Assembly (NCBI RefSeq): GCF_900103835.1
Contig: NZ_FNID01000014.1
Span: 17,346 to 81,345 of the forward strand
From: Acetanaerobacterium elongatum
GTDB taxonomy: Bacteria; Bacillota; Clostridia; Oscillospirales; Ruminococcaceae
Direction: 5' to 3'
Length of the DNA stretch: 64,000 nucleotides
Under the pieces are notes generated by a model, which saw only the letters and a list, made by a program, of their open reading frames with translations, did no database searches and was not told where the DNA came from. Below, piece after piece: positions 1 to 7,259 of the stretch; within the stretch, counting starts at the first letter, position 1, and each line of letters opens with the position of its first letter. The position numbers and the translations under genes were made by a program.

Positions 1-10
1 TTAGGATTGG

Positions 11-1093
11 ATGAATATGATTTTTCTACCTACTCATCAACTTGCAGCTGGCATGGTAATATCACGCGATATCCGACTGTATGATTACGAGAATTATACT
101 ACCGTATTGCTTAGAAAAGGCGAGGCACTTACAGAGAACTACATTAAGCGCCTGATGGCCTGCGGCTTTGCAGGTGCCTATGTAAACGACGGTGTCAACG
201 ATGATGCCACCATTGAAGGCAGTATTAACGAAGAGCTTCGTATGAAGGCCGTTGCGGGAATTAAGCAGCTGTATGTTAATTTTAAGGGCACCAGCGATGC
301 GATGGTAGTGAAACAGATTGATTCCATCGGCGAGATTACAGAAAATCTAATCCGTGATATCTCCAGCAACAGCCAGTTCATGGCCAATATCATCGACCTA
401 AAGATGTATGACGATTACACCTATCATCATTCTCTCAGTGTTGCGGTTCTGTCTCTGGCCATGGGCATTACAATGGATTTTGATTTTAACACCCTGTATG
501 AGCTTGGCTTATGCGCCATACTGCACGATATCGGCAAGCTGGATGTACCGTTGGATATTATCAATAAACCTGCCAAGCTTACCACTCAGGAATACGAAAT
601 TATTAAGCTGCATCCGGTATATGGGGCTAACTACTTTAAAGGCAAGAAGATGATTCCGCTTAACACCTATGACGGTATTCTGAGCCACCATGAAAAATTC
701 GACGGAACCGGGTACCCATACGGCATAGCGGGTTCGAATATTCCCTTGTTCGGCAGAATACTGATTATAGCCGACGTTTATGATGCGCTTACCTCAAACC
801 GCCCCTACCGCCGGCCCAATCTGCCCTCGGAGGCAATAGAGTATATCATGGGCGGTGTTGGTACATTCTTTGACGAAGAGCTTGTTAAGGTGTTTTTGAA
901 AAAGGTTGCTCCCTACCCCGTGGGTACCTGTGTTCGCCTTAGCAACGGTATTATCGGTGTCGTGGTGAAAAACCATGAATCGCAGCCTCTGCGCCCTGTT
1001 GTTCGAAACATTGAGGATGAAACCCTGCTTTACGATCTCTTTAACGATTCTGAGATGCGCAGTGTTGTAGTAACCGGGCTTGGATATAACTGA
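11..1093 (+). CDS. HD-GYP domain c-di-GMP phosphodiesterase
   Basis: A 360-residue protein predicted to hydrolyse cyclic di-GMP in the cytoplasm. Residues 1-125 form an N-terminal segment of the type often placed before HD-GYP domains. The HD-GYP domain spans about 135-310, with His139-His140, the HDIGK motif at 172-176, HHEKFDGTGYP at 226-236 (GYP at 234-236) and the downstream DVYDAL segment. All expected metal-binding positions are present, so it should be active. There is no receiver or membrane domain. The ATG follows a weak AGGA near the window edge, so an upstream operon partner could be missing. The next genes on the strand are a ParA-like ATPase and a ComFB-like protein, and the latter may read c-di-GMP (inference). 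Confidence 0.93.
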   Translation: MNMIFLPTHQLAAGMVISRDIRLYDYENYTTVLLRKGEALTENYIKRLMACGFAGAYVNDGVNDDATIEGSINEELRMKAVAGIKQLYVNFKGTSDAMVVKQIDSIGEITENLIRDISSNSQFMANIIDLKMYDDYTYHHSLSVAVLSLAMGITMDFDFNTLYELGLCAILHDIGKLDVPLDIINKPAKLTTQEYEIIKLHPVYGANYFKGKKMIPLNTYDGILSHHEKFDGTGYPYGIAGSNIPLFGRILIIADVYDALTSNRPYRRPNLPSEAIEYIMGGVGTFFDEELVKVFLKKVAPYPVGTCVRLSNGIIGVVVKNHESQPLRPVVRNIEDETLLYDLFNDSEMRSVVVTGLGYN

Positions 1094-1129
1094 CACCTTA
1101 GGTAGCATAAATATTGGGTATGACCCTTC

Positions 1130-1220
1130 CTGCCGCTACGCGGCGCCGTACTTTTTTATTATTGGTTTTATGCCCTTTCTATCGGGCGTAAAGCCCAATA
1201 GAAAGGGCATGAATCTTTAT
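1130..1220 (+). promoter_or_regulatory. Structured leader with SD-sequestering hairpin (family 1, copy A)
   Basis: Between the HD-GYP stop and the parA-like ATG lies a leader with a short hairpin (GCCGC, 3-nt loop, GCGGC, from 1131) and a long one at 1170-1210. The long one has 13 bp (ATGCCCTTTCTAT with ATAGAAAGGGCAT) topped by GGGC/GCCC around a GTAAA loop. The 3' arm contains AGAAAGGG, the only plausible ribosome binding site for the ATG at 1221 (13-nt spacing). A homologous leader precedes glgD at 34742-34835; over 94 aligned positions I count 76 identities. Confidence 0.8.
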
Positions 1221-2003
1221 ATGAAGAAGATTACCGTTATCACCAACCAAAAGGGTGGCGTTGGAAAAACGACCACCACCTGCTCTATGGCGGGCGGGTT
1301 GAGTATGCGCGGCTACAAGGTGTTAGCCATAGACCTTGATCCTCAGGGGAATCTGAGCTTCAGTGTGGGCGCCGAAACCGACGACAGCCCCACAGTTTAT
1401 GAGGTAATGAAGGGCCAGGTACCCATACGCGATGCCATACAGCAAACCAAAACCTGCGATATCCTCCCCTCTAACATTCTTTTGAGTGGTGCGGAGCTGG
1501 AGTTTAATCGTCCTGGGCGCGAGCATATCCTGAAAGAGGCCATGGGGGATATAGCCGATGAATATGATTATGTCTTTATCGATACCCCACCGGCCTTAAG
1601 TATTCTTACCGTAAACGCCTACACCGTAGCCAACAGCATTATTATTCCGATGGTTCCCGAGATTCTGAGCCTTCAGGGAATTTCTCAGCTGAAGGAAACC
1701 ATTGATACCGTACGAAAATACTATAACCACAGTCTTACCATAGAAGGCATTCTTCTTACTAAATACAATAACCGAACCAATCTTACAAGGGATGTTGAAG
1801 ACCTTGCGAAGATTGTGGCCCGGCAGTTGAATACCAGCGTTTTAAATGCAAAGATCAGGACAAGCGTTTCAGTGGCGGAAGCACCTGCCCACTGCGAGAG
1901 CGTACTGACCTTTGCTCCTCATGCTGCTGCCGCCAAGGATTATAAATCTCTGATTGATGAACTGCTGAAACGGGGTGAACCGAATGGGACGAAAGAGCAG
2001 TAA
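1221..2003 (+). CDS. ParA/MinD-family ATPase, orphan (no ParB)
   Basis: A 260-residue deviant Walker-A ATPase of the ParA/Soj/MinD class. Residues 11-17 read KGGVGKT with both signature lysines, the A' motif is DLDPQGNLS near residue 38, and FIDTPP near 118 is the Walker B region. Such proteins dimerise on ATP and position partners on DNA or membrane. No ParB or parS-like array is nearby, so plasmid or chromosome partitioning is not indicated. The frame extends upstream to a TTG at 1080, but the ATG at 1221 is preferred because it puts the canonical MKKITVITNQKGG start first and has an AGAAAGGG site 13 nt upstream. The 3' end overlaps the next gene, implying translational coupling to its likely partner. 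Confidence 0.9.
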   Translation: MKKITVITNQKGGVGKTTTTCSMAGGLSMRGYKVLAIDLDPQGNLSFSVGAETDDSPTVYEVMKGQVPIRDAIQQTKTCDILPSNILLSGAELEFNRPGREHILKEAMGDIADEYDYVFIDTPPALSILTVNAYTVANSIIIPMVPEILSLQGISQLKETIDTVRKYYNHSLTIEGILLTKYNNRTNLTRDVEDLAKIVARQLNTSVLNAKIRTSVSVAEAPAHCESVLTFAPHAAAAKDYKSLIDELLKRGEPNGTKEQ

Positions 2004-2652
2004 AACCGCTCATGTATTAAATCTTCTAACTGCCGGTGCAAACGACGAGGTGCTTACCGAAAGCGATCAGCCCGAAGAGGAGCTTTCTGTGGCCAAAATG
2101 GTGCAAAAACAGCCTGCTCGTGCCAAGAAAGCCTCTTCTGCTAAGGACACTTCAGAGCCAGCCGCTACCGCTAGGCAAACAAATCAGCCTGCTGCCCGTG
2201 CTATAACGCTGCCAAAGACAATGCCAGAACCTAGCCCGATACCGGCAGAAGCTATGCCTGAACCACAGCCTGCTCCGCCGTTACCGCCTACCGAAGCGAC
2301 TCCACCAATATCCAGCCCTGCCCCCACGCCTGCGCCAAGCCCGGTTGCGGTGCAGGAACCGGCGCCGGTGCTCAATGCTCCCAATACACTTCATAATCTG
2401 GTCAACATCGCCGAGTATGCCATCGCAAATAAGGTGGATGAGATTATCGAGCGCATGAATGTGTGCCGCTGTAATTTATGCAAAAAGGATATCATTGCCG
2501 CTGCGCTAAACCTCGTTCCCGTACAGTACGTTTTAGCTGAAGACCTTCAGGGCAATGCATTGGAGCTTTACCTTGAGGAAAACGGCAAAGAAGTAACAGC
2601 AGCGCTGGTAAAGGCCTGCATTAAAGTTAAAACGAATTCGCGCCACCAATAG
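1984..2652 (+). CDS. Pro-rich protein with C-terminal ComFB-like domain
   Basis: A 222-residue protein. A basic N-terminus (MGRKSSKTAHVLNLL) is followed by an acidic/Ala stretch, a Pro/Ala linker at about 80-130 and a folded C-terminus at about 135-218. The last part has the CxCxxC cluster (Cys161, Cys163, Cys166) directly followed by KDIIAAALNLVP, the layout of the late-competence ComFB family. ComFB-domain proteins have been reported as c-di-GMP receptors in cyanobacteria (family knowledge). The ATG at 1984, 6 nt after GGGGTG, is preferred over a GTG at 1975. It overlaps parA by 20 nt. The basic tail may contact the ATPase, as short basic N-termini do in ParA partners (inference). Not truly competence-related by context. 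Confidence 0.7.
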   Translation: MGRKSSKTAHVLNLLTAGANDEVLTESDQPEEELSVAKMVQKQPARAKKASSAKDTSEPAATARQTNQPAARAITLPKTMPEPSPIPAEAMPEPQPAPPLPPTEATPPISSPAPTPAPSPVAVQEPAPVLNAPNTLHNLVNIAEYAIANKVDEIIERMNVCRCNLCKKDIIAAALNLVPVQYVLAEDLQGNALELYLEENGKEVTAALVKACIKVKTNSRHQ

Positions 2653-2666
2653 CATAAAACCCGTTA

Positions 2667-2701
2667 AGCCCGTTCTAATACAAATTTAGAACGGGCTTTT
2701 T
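2667..2701 (+). terminator. Intrinsic terminator after the ComFB-like gene
   Basis: A 12-bp perfect stem, AGCCCGTTCTAA with TTAGAACGGGCT, a 7-nt loop and a T-run. It lies 15 nt after the stop and closes the HD-GYP/parA/ComFB unit. Confidence 0.9.
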
Positions 2702-2724
2702 GCTGTCTTTTATTCAATACATAA

Positions 2725-2756
2725 AAGGAAGGCACCCTTTAAAAGAGTGCCTTCCT
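2725..2756 (-). terminator. Intrinsic terminator of the surface protein gene
   Basis: A GGAAGGCAC/GTGCCTTCC stem with an A/T-rich loop, followed on the minus strand by TTTTAT. It lies about 50 nt beyond the stop of the IPETG protein and is convergent with the previous terminator. Confidence 0.85.
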
Positions 2757-2804
2757 ACGACAGTTATTCAAGCTATAAGCTTATAACCAACCTGTTAGGG
2801 TTAA

Positions 2805-3923
2805 TTATTTGCTAGCCTTCTTTACTGCTACGAAGCCAGCAGCTGCAAGAGCAACTACAGCAAATACGATAGCAATGTTAACGATGTCGTTAGCGCCGGT
2901 CTCGGGGATAGCGGGCTTCTCAGCGTCGCCCATAGCCTTGTCGCCGTAAGCAGCGAAGGTGCCGAGAGCTGTGCCAGCGGGAACGGTGAAGATTACGCTG
3001 TTGTGGTTAACAACGGCGCCTTCGATAGCTTCGCCAGTGGGCTTGCCATCAACGAGAGCGTATACCCATACTTTCTCGCCATAGAGGTTCTCGTTATCAG
3101 CGCTGATAGGCATGGTAACGGTAGCAGCATCCTTAACGCGGGTAGGCTGGAAAGCGATAGAAGCGATAGACTTGGTAGGAGCAGCTACAACGCCGGTCTT
3201 AGCCCACAGATAAAGAGAAGTATTCTGGTTGGTAACTTTTATGAAGTTTACAGCATACTTCTGAGCGTCGTAGTTGATGGAAAGGGCAGAACCCTTAGCC
3301 TGCTCAAATACGTCAACATCGATTACTCTTGCATCGGTTGCGGTAGGAACCTTGAGCTGATTCTTGCCAGTGAAAACATTCCACTTGCCGTTAGCATCCT
3401 TGAACATATCGTTGAAGGTAGCTCTGGAGTTGCCAACAGTGCCCTCAAACGTATAGTCAGCAGATACATTGCTCTTGTTCTTAGAGTCAGCCTGTACAAC
3501 CTTAGCGGTTACTTTGAAGCTCTTGAAATCTTCAACAGTGAACTTCTCGCTCAGAGACTTAACAGTTAACTGAATAGCAACAGCATCTCTAGCAGTGTTC
3601 TTGAAGAGTCTGGTTTCAACGGTAACATCAGAATTGTTGGTCGCAGCAGAAACGCTCAGCGAGTAGTCGCCGGTGTTCTTAGCAGCATCAACGTCAACAG
3701 TATTGTTAACATAAGAGTCACCGAGTACGAAGCCGTCAGGTAAATCGAGGAAGAAGCTTACTGCTTCCTCACCGAACTCAAGCACGTTATTGTCAATAAC
3801 AGAAGAGCCAACGTCGGTGGAGCCAGGGGTGTTAGGATAAAGAATGGTGGTGCCAGCGGATACAACTGTTGCAAGGCTGAGAGCCATAACAGCTGCAAGT
3901 ACTAATGCAAGTACTTTTTTCAT
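2805..3923 (-). CDS. Sortase-anchored surface protein (IPETG), function unknown
   Basis: A 372-residue exported protein. Residues 1-23 are a signal peptide (KK, hydrophobic core, cleavage after VVSA). The C-terminus is a sorting signal: IPETG at 339-343, a hydrophobic helix and a KKASK basic tail, so covalent attachment by a sortase is predicted. The mature part is Thr/Val/Asn/Asp-rich and looks beta-structured, with no cysteine. I recognise no domain. It has a strong AAGGAGG site, its own near-consensus promoter and a restricted set of codons, which suggest high expression. It is flanked by terminators and therefore monocistronic. It could be an S-layer-like, pilin-like or adhesion protein; the sequence does not decide. 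Confidence 0.8.
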   Translation of the reverse strand: MKKVLALVLAAVMALSLATVVSAGTTILYPNTPGSTDVGSSVIDNNVLEFGEEAVSFFLDLPDGFVLGDSYVNNTVDVDAAKNTGDYSLSVSAATNNSDVTVETRLFKNTARDAVAIQLTVKSLSEKFTVEDFKSFKVTAKVVQADSKNKSNVSADYTFEGTVGNSRATFNDMFKDANGKWNVFTGKNQLKVPTATDARVIDVDVFEQAKGSALSINYDAQKYAVNFIKVTNQNTSLYLWAKTGVVAAPTKSIASIAFQPTRVKDAATVTMPISADNENLYGEKVWVYALVDGKPTGEAIEGAVVNHNSVIFTVPAGTALGTFAAYGDKAMGDAEKPAIPETGANDIVNIAIVFAVVALAAAGFVAVKKASK

Positions 3924-3958
3924 GGGTAATTTCCTCCTTAAAAAAATAGTTTTTGTTG

Positions 3959-3973
3959 GGTTAGTTTCTAACC
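3959..3973 (-). promoter_or_regulatory. Palindrome at the predicted 5' end of the surface-protein mRNA
   Basis: GGTTAG, TTT, CTAACC: a perfect 6-bp inverted repeat just downstream of the -10 box, covering roughly +2 to +16. It could be a 5' stabilising hairpin or an operator. Confidence 0.55.
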
Positions 3974-3981
3974 ACAGCCAT

Positions 3982-4010
3982 AGTATAACCCATTAACATG
4001 AAAAAAGCAA
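3982..4010 (-). promoter_or_regulatory. Sigma-A-type promoter of the surface protein gene
   Basis: On the minus strand TTGCTT (-35), 17 bp, TATACT (-10). The leader to the ATG is about 50 nt. The rest of the 300-bp spacer (4011-4198) is AT-rich with no further gene seen. Confidence 0.8.
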
Positions 4011-4198
4011 TAGGGTTTGTAATTTTTTTGTAGTAATTTTGTAATAATATTTTGTCTGATTTAACAATGCCGCCTAATCGCCAAATAAAATCGGTCTTTT
4101 AATGGCATTCATCACAGTATACTGCCTGTTTTGATTACTGTTTGTTACTCTTTTGTTATTAAATTTACACTTCTATAGTAATGCTTGTTTCGTTTTGC

Positions 4199-4224
4199 TT
4201 ATAAATGTTTACCCGCATTTATAA
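4199..4224 (-). other. Hairpin abutting the PBP stop codon
   Basis: A perfect 9-bp inverted repeat, TTATAAATG with CATTTATAA, starts at the base after the stop codon at 4225. It has no T-run on the minus strand, so it is a weak terminator candidate or an mRNA 3'-end stabiliser. Confidence 0.45.
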
Positions 4225-5874
4225 TCAGCTGTCCTTCTCCACCCTGCGCATCTCCAGGTTCTGCACCCTATCCGCAATCTCCCTGAAAACAGGGGCCGCG
4301 TAGTCGCCGCCGGAATTCATTCCCTCGTTGAGCACCACCACCACATACTTCGGGGTTTGTGCGGGGAAAAAGCCCGCAAACCACGCGTGCACAATCTCCT
4401 TATCCGCTTCATACACTCCTGTTTGCGCCGAGCCGGTTTTGCCGCCCGCACCGTTTTTGATGGGCTTTGCGTTCTTACCGCTGCCCTTTTCCACAACGTT
4501 TACCATCATCTGTTTTACCGTTTCGGCAATCGACTGCGAAATTATCTGATAAGCCTGCGGCCGCTCATAGGGGGTGGCAAGCTGTGAACCGGTTGTATCC
4601 GAGATGCCCTCCACCACCGAGGGGTACACCATTTTGCCCCCGTTTGCAAATACCGCCACCAGCTTGGCAATCTGCACAGGCGTTGCGGTAAGCTCCCCCT
4701 GCCCGAACGAGAAGTTGGCCAGCACCGCCTTGTTCTGCAGGGTTGCCATCTCCGGTAAAGAGCCGGATGCCGTTTTTATGCCCTGCCCCAGCTCATCCGC
4801 ACGCCCGAACCCCATGCGCACCGCCATCTCGTACAGCTTGTCGTAGCCCGTTTGCTGCCCAAGGTTGATAAAATAGGGGTTGCAGGAATGCTCCAGCGCG
4901 CCGTTCATATCCAGCTCACCGTGTCCCGCGCGGTTGTGGCAAAAAAAGTTCAGGGTATCGACTGTTATATTCCCCCCGCAGGTATATTTATAGTCGGTGG
5001 TAATGCCCGCCTCCAGCGCCGCGGCAAGGCCGGAGAGCTTAAAGGTGGAGCCGACATTATAGGCCGCAAAGCAGCGGTTTACAAGTGGGGCATTTTTATC
5101 GTTTAGGCTTGCCGCAATATCGGTGGGTGAAAAGCTCGGGAACGAGGCCGCAGCGCGAATCTTGCCCGTTTCAGCTTCCATGATTACCACAGCGCCCTTC
5201 TGTATCATGCGGGCGCCCTCTTCCTCGGCAATCTGCTGCAGCTCTTTATCCAAGGTAAGCACCACGCCCTGCGGGTTTTCATAGCCTTCACGCGTAACCT
5301 CCGGGGCAATGCTGGCAAGCGGGTGCCGCAGCGCGTCAACCGTATAGGTAACTGAAAGCCTGCCGCTGTTTGCGGTAAGCAGCTCGTCATACGCACGCTC
5401 AATACCCATGGCACCCTTTCCCTCGCTGTCAAGATGCCCGATAATATGCGCCGCAAGCTGTTTTGTCGCATACCGGTGCTTAACGGTGAATACATCGATT
5501 CCCTTGGCATAGATATACGGGGTATCCGCCTTCTGCAAAAACGGCTTGCCGCTTTCAAACAGTGTGAGCGCCTTTATACGCTCCTCTGCGGGCAGCGCAT
5601 CGGCAATTGCCGCGGCAGCCTCGTCACTGGGCAGGATAGAGAGCACATAGCTGCTTTCGCTGTTTACCAGCGGCTGGAAGTTACAGTCGTAGATGGTGCC
5701 GCGGCTTTCATCCACCGTAAGGGTATAGGAGCTCTGGCTTTTGGCCACCGATTGCAGCTCATCCCCCGTCGCCACCAAGAAAACGCGCAGAAAAAGCAGC
5801 GCAAAGCAAAGGATTACGCTCGAGAAGATCACCGCCGTGCGCTTCTGCGAACGTGACATGCCAAATTCGCTCAT
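4225..5874 (-). CDS. Class B penicillin-binding protein (transpeptidase)
   Basis: A 549-residue membrane-anchored D,D-transpeptidase that cross-links peptidoglycan outside the cell. One TM helix lies at about 14-36, a dimerisation/pedestal region up to about 210, then the transpeptidase domain with Ser276-Thr-Phe-Lys279 (acylated serine), Ser330-Cys-Asn332 and Lys479-Thr-Gly-Ser482. All three catalytic motifs are intact. There is no PASTA domain. The size fits PbpA/FtsI-like proteins, shorter than SpoVD-type. It follows purD but is functionally unrelated. The ribosome site GGGGTG lies in the 3' arm of a terminator-like hairpin directly upstream, so expression may depend on that structure. I cannot tell elongation from septal or sporulation roles. 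Confidence 0.92.
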   Translation of the reverse strand: MSEFGMSRSQKRTAVIFSSVILCFALLFLRVFLVATGDELQSVAKSQSSYTLTVDESRGTIYDCNFQPLVNSESSYVLSILPSDEAAAAIADALPAEERIKALTLFESGKPFLQKADTPYIYAKGIDVFTVKHRYATKQLAAHIIGHLDSEGKGAMGIERAYDELLTANSGRLSVTYTVDALRHPLASIAPEVTREGYENPQGVVLTLDKELQQIAEEEGARMIQKGAVVIMEAETGKIRAAASFPSFSPTDIAASLNDKNAPLVNRCFAAYNVGSTFKLSGLAAALEAGITTDYKYTCGGNITVDTLNFFCHNRAGHGELDMNGALEHSCNPYFINLGQQTGYDKLYEMAVRMGFGRADELGQGIKTASGSLPEMATLQNKAVLANFSFGQGELTATPVQIAKLVAVFANGGKMVYPSVVEGISDTTGSQLATPYERPQAYQIISQSIAETVKQMMVNVVEKGSGKNAKPIKNGAGGKTGSAQTGVYEADKEIVHAWFAGFFPAQTPKYVVVVLNEGMNSGGDYAAPVFREIADRVQNLEMRRVEKDS

Positions 5875-5884
5875 AAAAAATCAC

Positions 5885-5918
5885 CCCATACCAGATTTGC
5901 ATTTTAATCTAGTATGGG
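5885..5918 (-). terminator. Hairpin ending the pur operon and overlapping the PBP RBS
   Basis: On the minus strand CCCATACTAGAT pairs with AT-C-T-G-GTATGGG-type sequence (12 positions, one mismatch), followed by GTGATTTTTT and then the PBP ATG at 5874. The GGGG of the 3' arm also forms the PBP Shine-Dalgarno. Confidence 0.7.
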
Positions 5919-5954
5919 ATAATTTTCTAAATTTATTTAGCTTTATGACTAAGC

Positions 5955-7217
5955 CTACTTTTTACCGATATCGGTGCGGAAATGCGCACCCTCAAAACGG
6001 ATTTTATCCACCGCTTCGTAGGCCTTGGCAAGTGCTGCGGAAAGGTTCTTTCCCTTCGCGGTAACGCCCAATACGCGCCCGCCGGCGGTATAGTACCTGC
6101 CGTCGTCATACTTGGTGCCCGCGTGGTAAACCGTCACGCCGCGCATAAACGAAACCTCCTGCAATCCGGTAATCTCCTTGCCGGTTTCGTATTTCTGCGG
6201 GTAACCGCCCGAGGCCATTACCACACAGGCTGCGGCGCCCTGTTCCCATTCGATATCAACGGTATCCAGGCGTTCCTCCGCCACCGCCTCAAAGATGGTG
6301 AGCAGGTCGGTTTTTAAAAGCGGAAGTACCACCTGCGTTTCGGGGTCGCCAAAGCGGCAGTTGTATTCAATTACATACGGGCCCTTGGGGGTGAGCATCA
6401 GGCCGAAATACAGGCAGCCCTTAAAGGGGGCACCCTCCTTGCGCATAGCCTCAATGGTGGGCAGAAAGATGCGCTCCATACACTCTTTTGCAAGCTCTTC
6501 GGTGTAGTGCGGGTTGGGTGCGATGGTGCCCATACCGCCGGTATTCAGGCCCTTATCGCCATCCAATGCGCGCTTATGGTCCATGGAGGAAACCATCGGC
6601 TTTAGGGTTTTGCCATCGGTAAACGCAAGCACCGAAACCTCGGGGCCGGTTAAAAACTCCTCAATTACCACGCGGCTTCCGCTCTTGCCGAACGCACCCT
6701 CGTCGATCATGGAATGAATCGCCGCCTCTGCCTCGGGTAGATCCTGCGCGATGATAACGCCCTTGCCTAAGGCAAGCCCGTCCGCCTTGATCACTACCGG
6801 AAAACGGCCCTGACTTTTCACATAATCAATCGCCGCCTTGGAATCCTCAAATACCTCATAGGCCGCGGTGGGGATGTTATACTTCTTCATCAGATTCTTG
6901 GCAAATGCCTTGCTGCCCTCAATCTGCGCAGCTTTTTTAGAAGGGCCGAAGCTCTTGATGCCCATACCCTCCAGCTTATCCACCAAGCCCAGCACCAGCG
7001 GGTCATCGGGGATTACCGCCGCAAAATCAATATCATGCTGCTGCGCAAACGCGGCAATCATATCCACGTCGGTGGCCTTAAGGTTCACACACTCGGCCAC
7101 CGCGCTGATGCCGCCGTTGCCGGGCGTGCAGTAAAGCTTGGTAATACGCTCGTTCTCGAGCAGCTTATTTATCACGGCATGCTCACGGCCGCCTCCGCCA
7201 ACCACCAATACCTTCAT
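5955..7217 (-). CDS. purD: Phosphoribosylamine-glycine ligase (GAR synthetase)
   Basis: A 420-residue ATP-grasp enzyme that joins glycine to 5-phosphoribosylamine, step 2 of purine synthesis. The N-terminus has the family signature KVLVVGGGGREHA. ATP-grasp segments such as VIKADGLALGKGV, EEFLTGPEVSVL and EYNCRFGDPETQ are present in order, with the C-terminal YHAGT domain. Length is normal. The start chosen is the ATG at 7217, with GGGAGG 7 nt upstream; an in-frame extension to 7244 would precede the conserved start. It is the last pur gene, followed by the hairpin before the PBP gene. Confidence 0.96.
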   Translation of the reverse strand: MKVLVVGGGGREHAVINKLLENERITKLYCTPGNGGISAVAECVNLKATDVDMIAAFAQQHDIDFAAVIPDDPLVLGLVDKLEGMGIKSFGPSKKAAQIEGSKAFAKNLMKKYNIPTAAYEVFEDSKAAIDYVKSQGRFPVVIKADGLALGKGVIIAQDLPEAEAAIHSMIDEGAFGKSGSRVVIEEFLTGPEVSVLAFTDGKTLKPMVSSMDHKRALDGDKGLNTGGMGTIAPNPHYTEELAKECMERIFLPTIEAMRKEGAPFKGCLYFGLMLTPKGPYVIEYNCRFGDPETQVVLPLLKTDLLTIFEAVAEERLDTVDIEWEQGAAACVVMASGGYPQKYETGKEITGLQEVSFMRGVTVYHAGTKYDDGRYYTAGGRVLGVTAKGKNLSAALAKAYEAVDKIRFEGAHFRTDIGKK

Positions 7218-7259
7218 CGTCTGCCTCCCTATCCTTTTCCTCATATGGTCGTCGCCGCA

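Noticed and set aside
1080..1220. N-terminal extension of the ParA-like protein from a TTG at 1080
   Set aside because: The extra 47 residues are encoded by the structured leader, the same leader before glgD encodes a similar non-conserved extension, and the ATG at 1221 gives the canonical protein start.
3003..3569. 188-codon open frame antisense to the surface protein gene
   Set aside because: It lies wholly inside a gene with signal peptide, sorting signal, promoter and RBS. The antisense frame has no RBS and no recognisable features.
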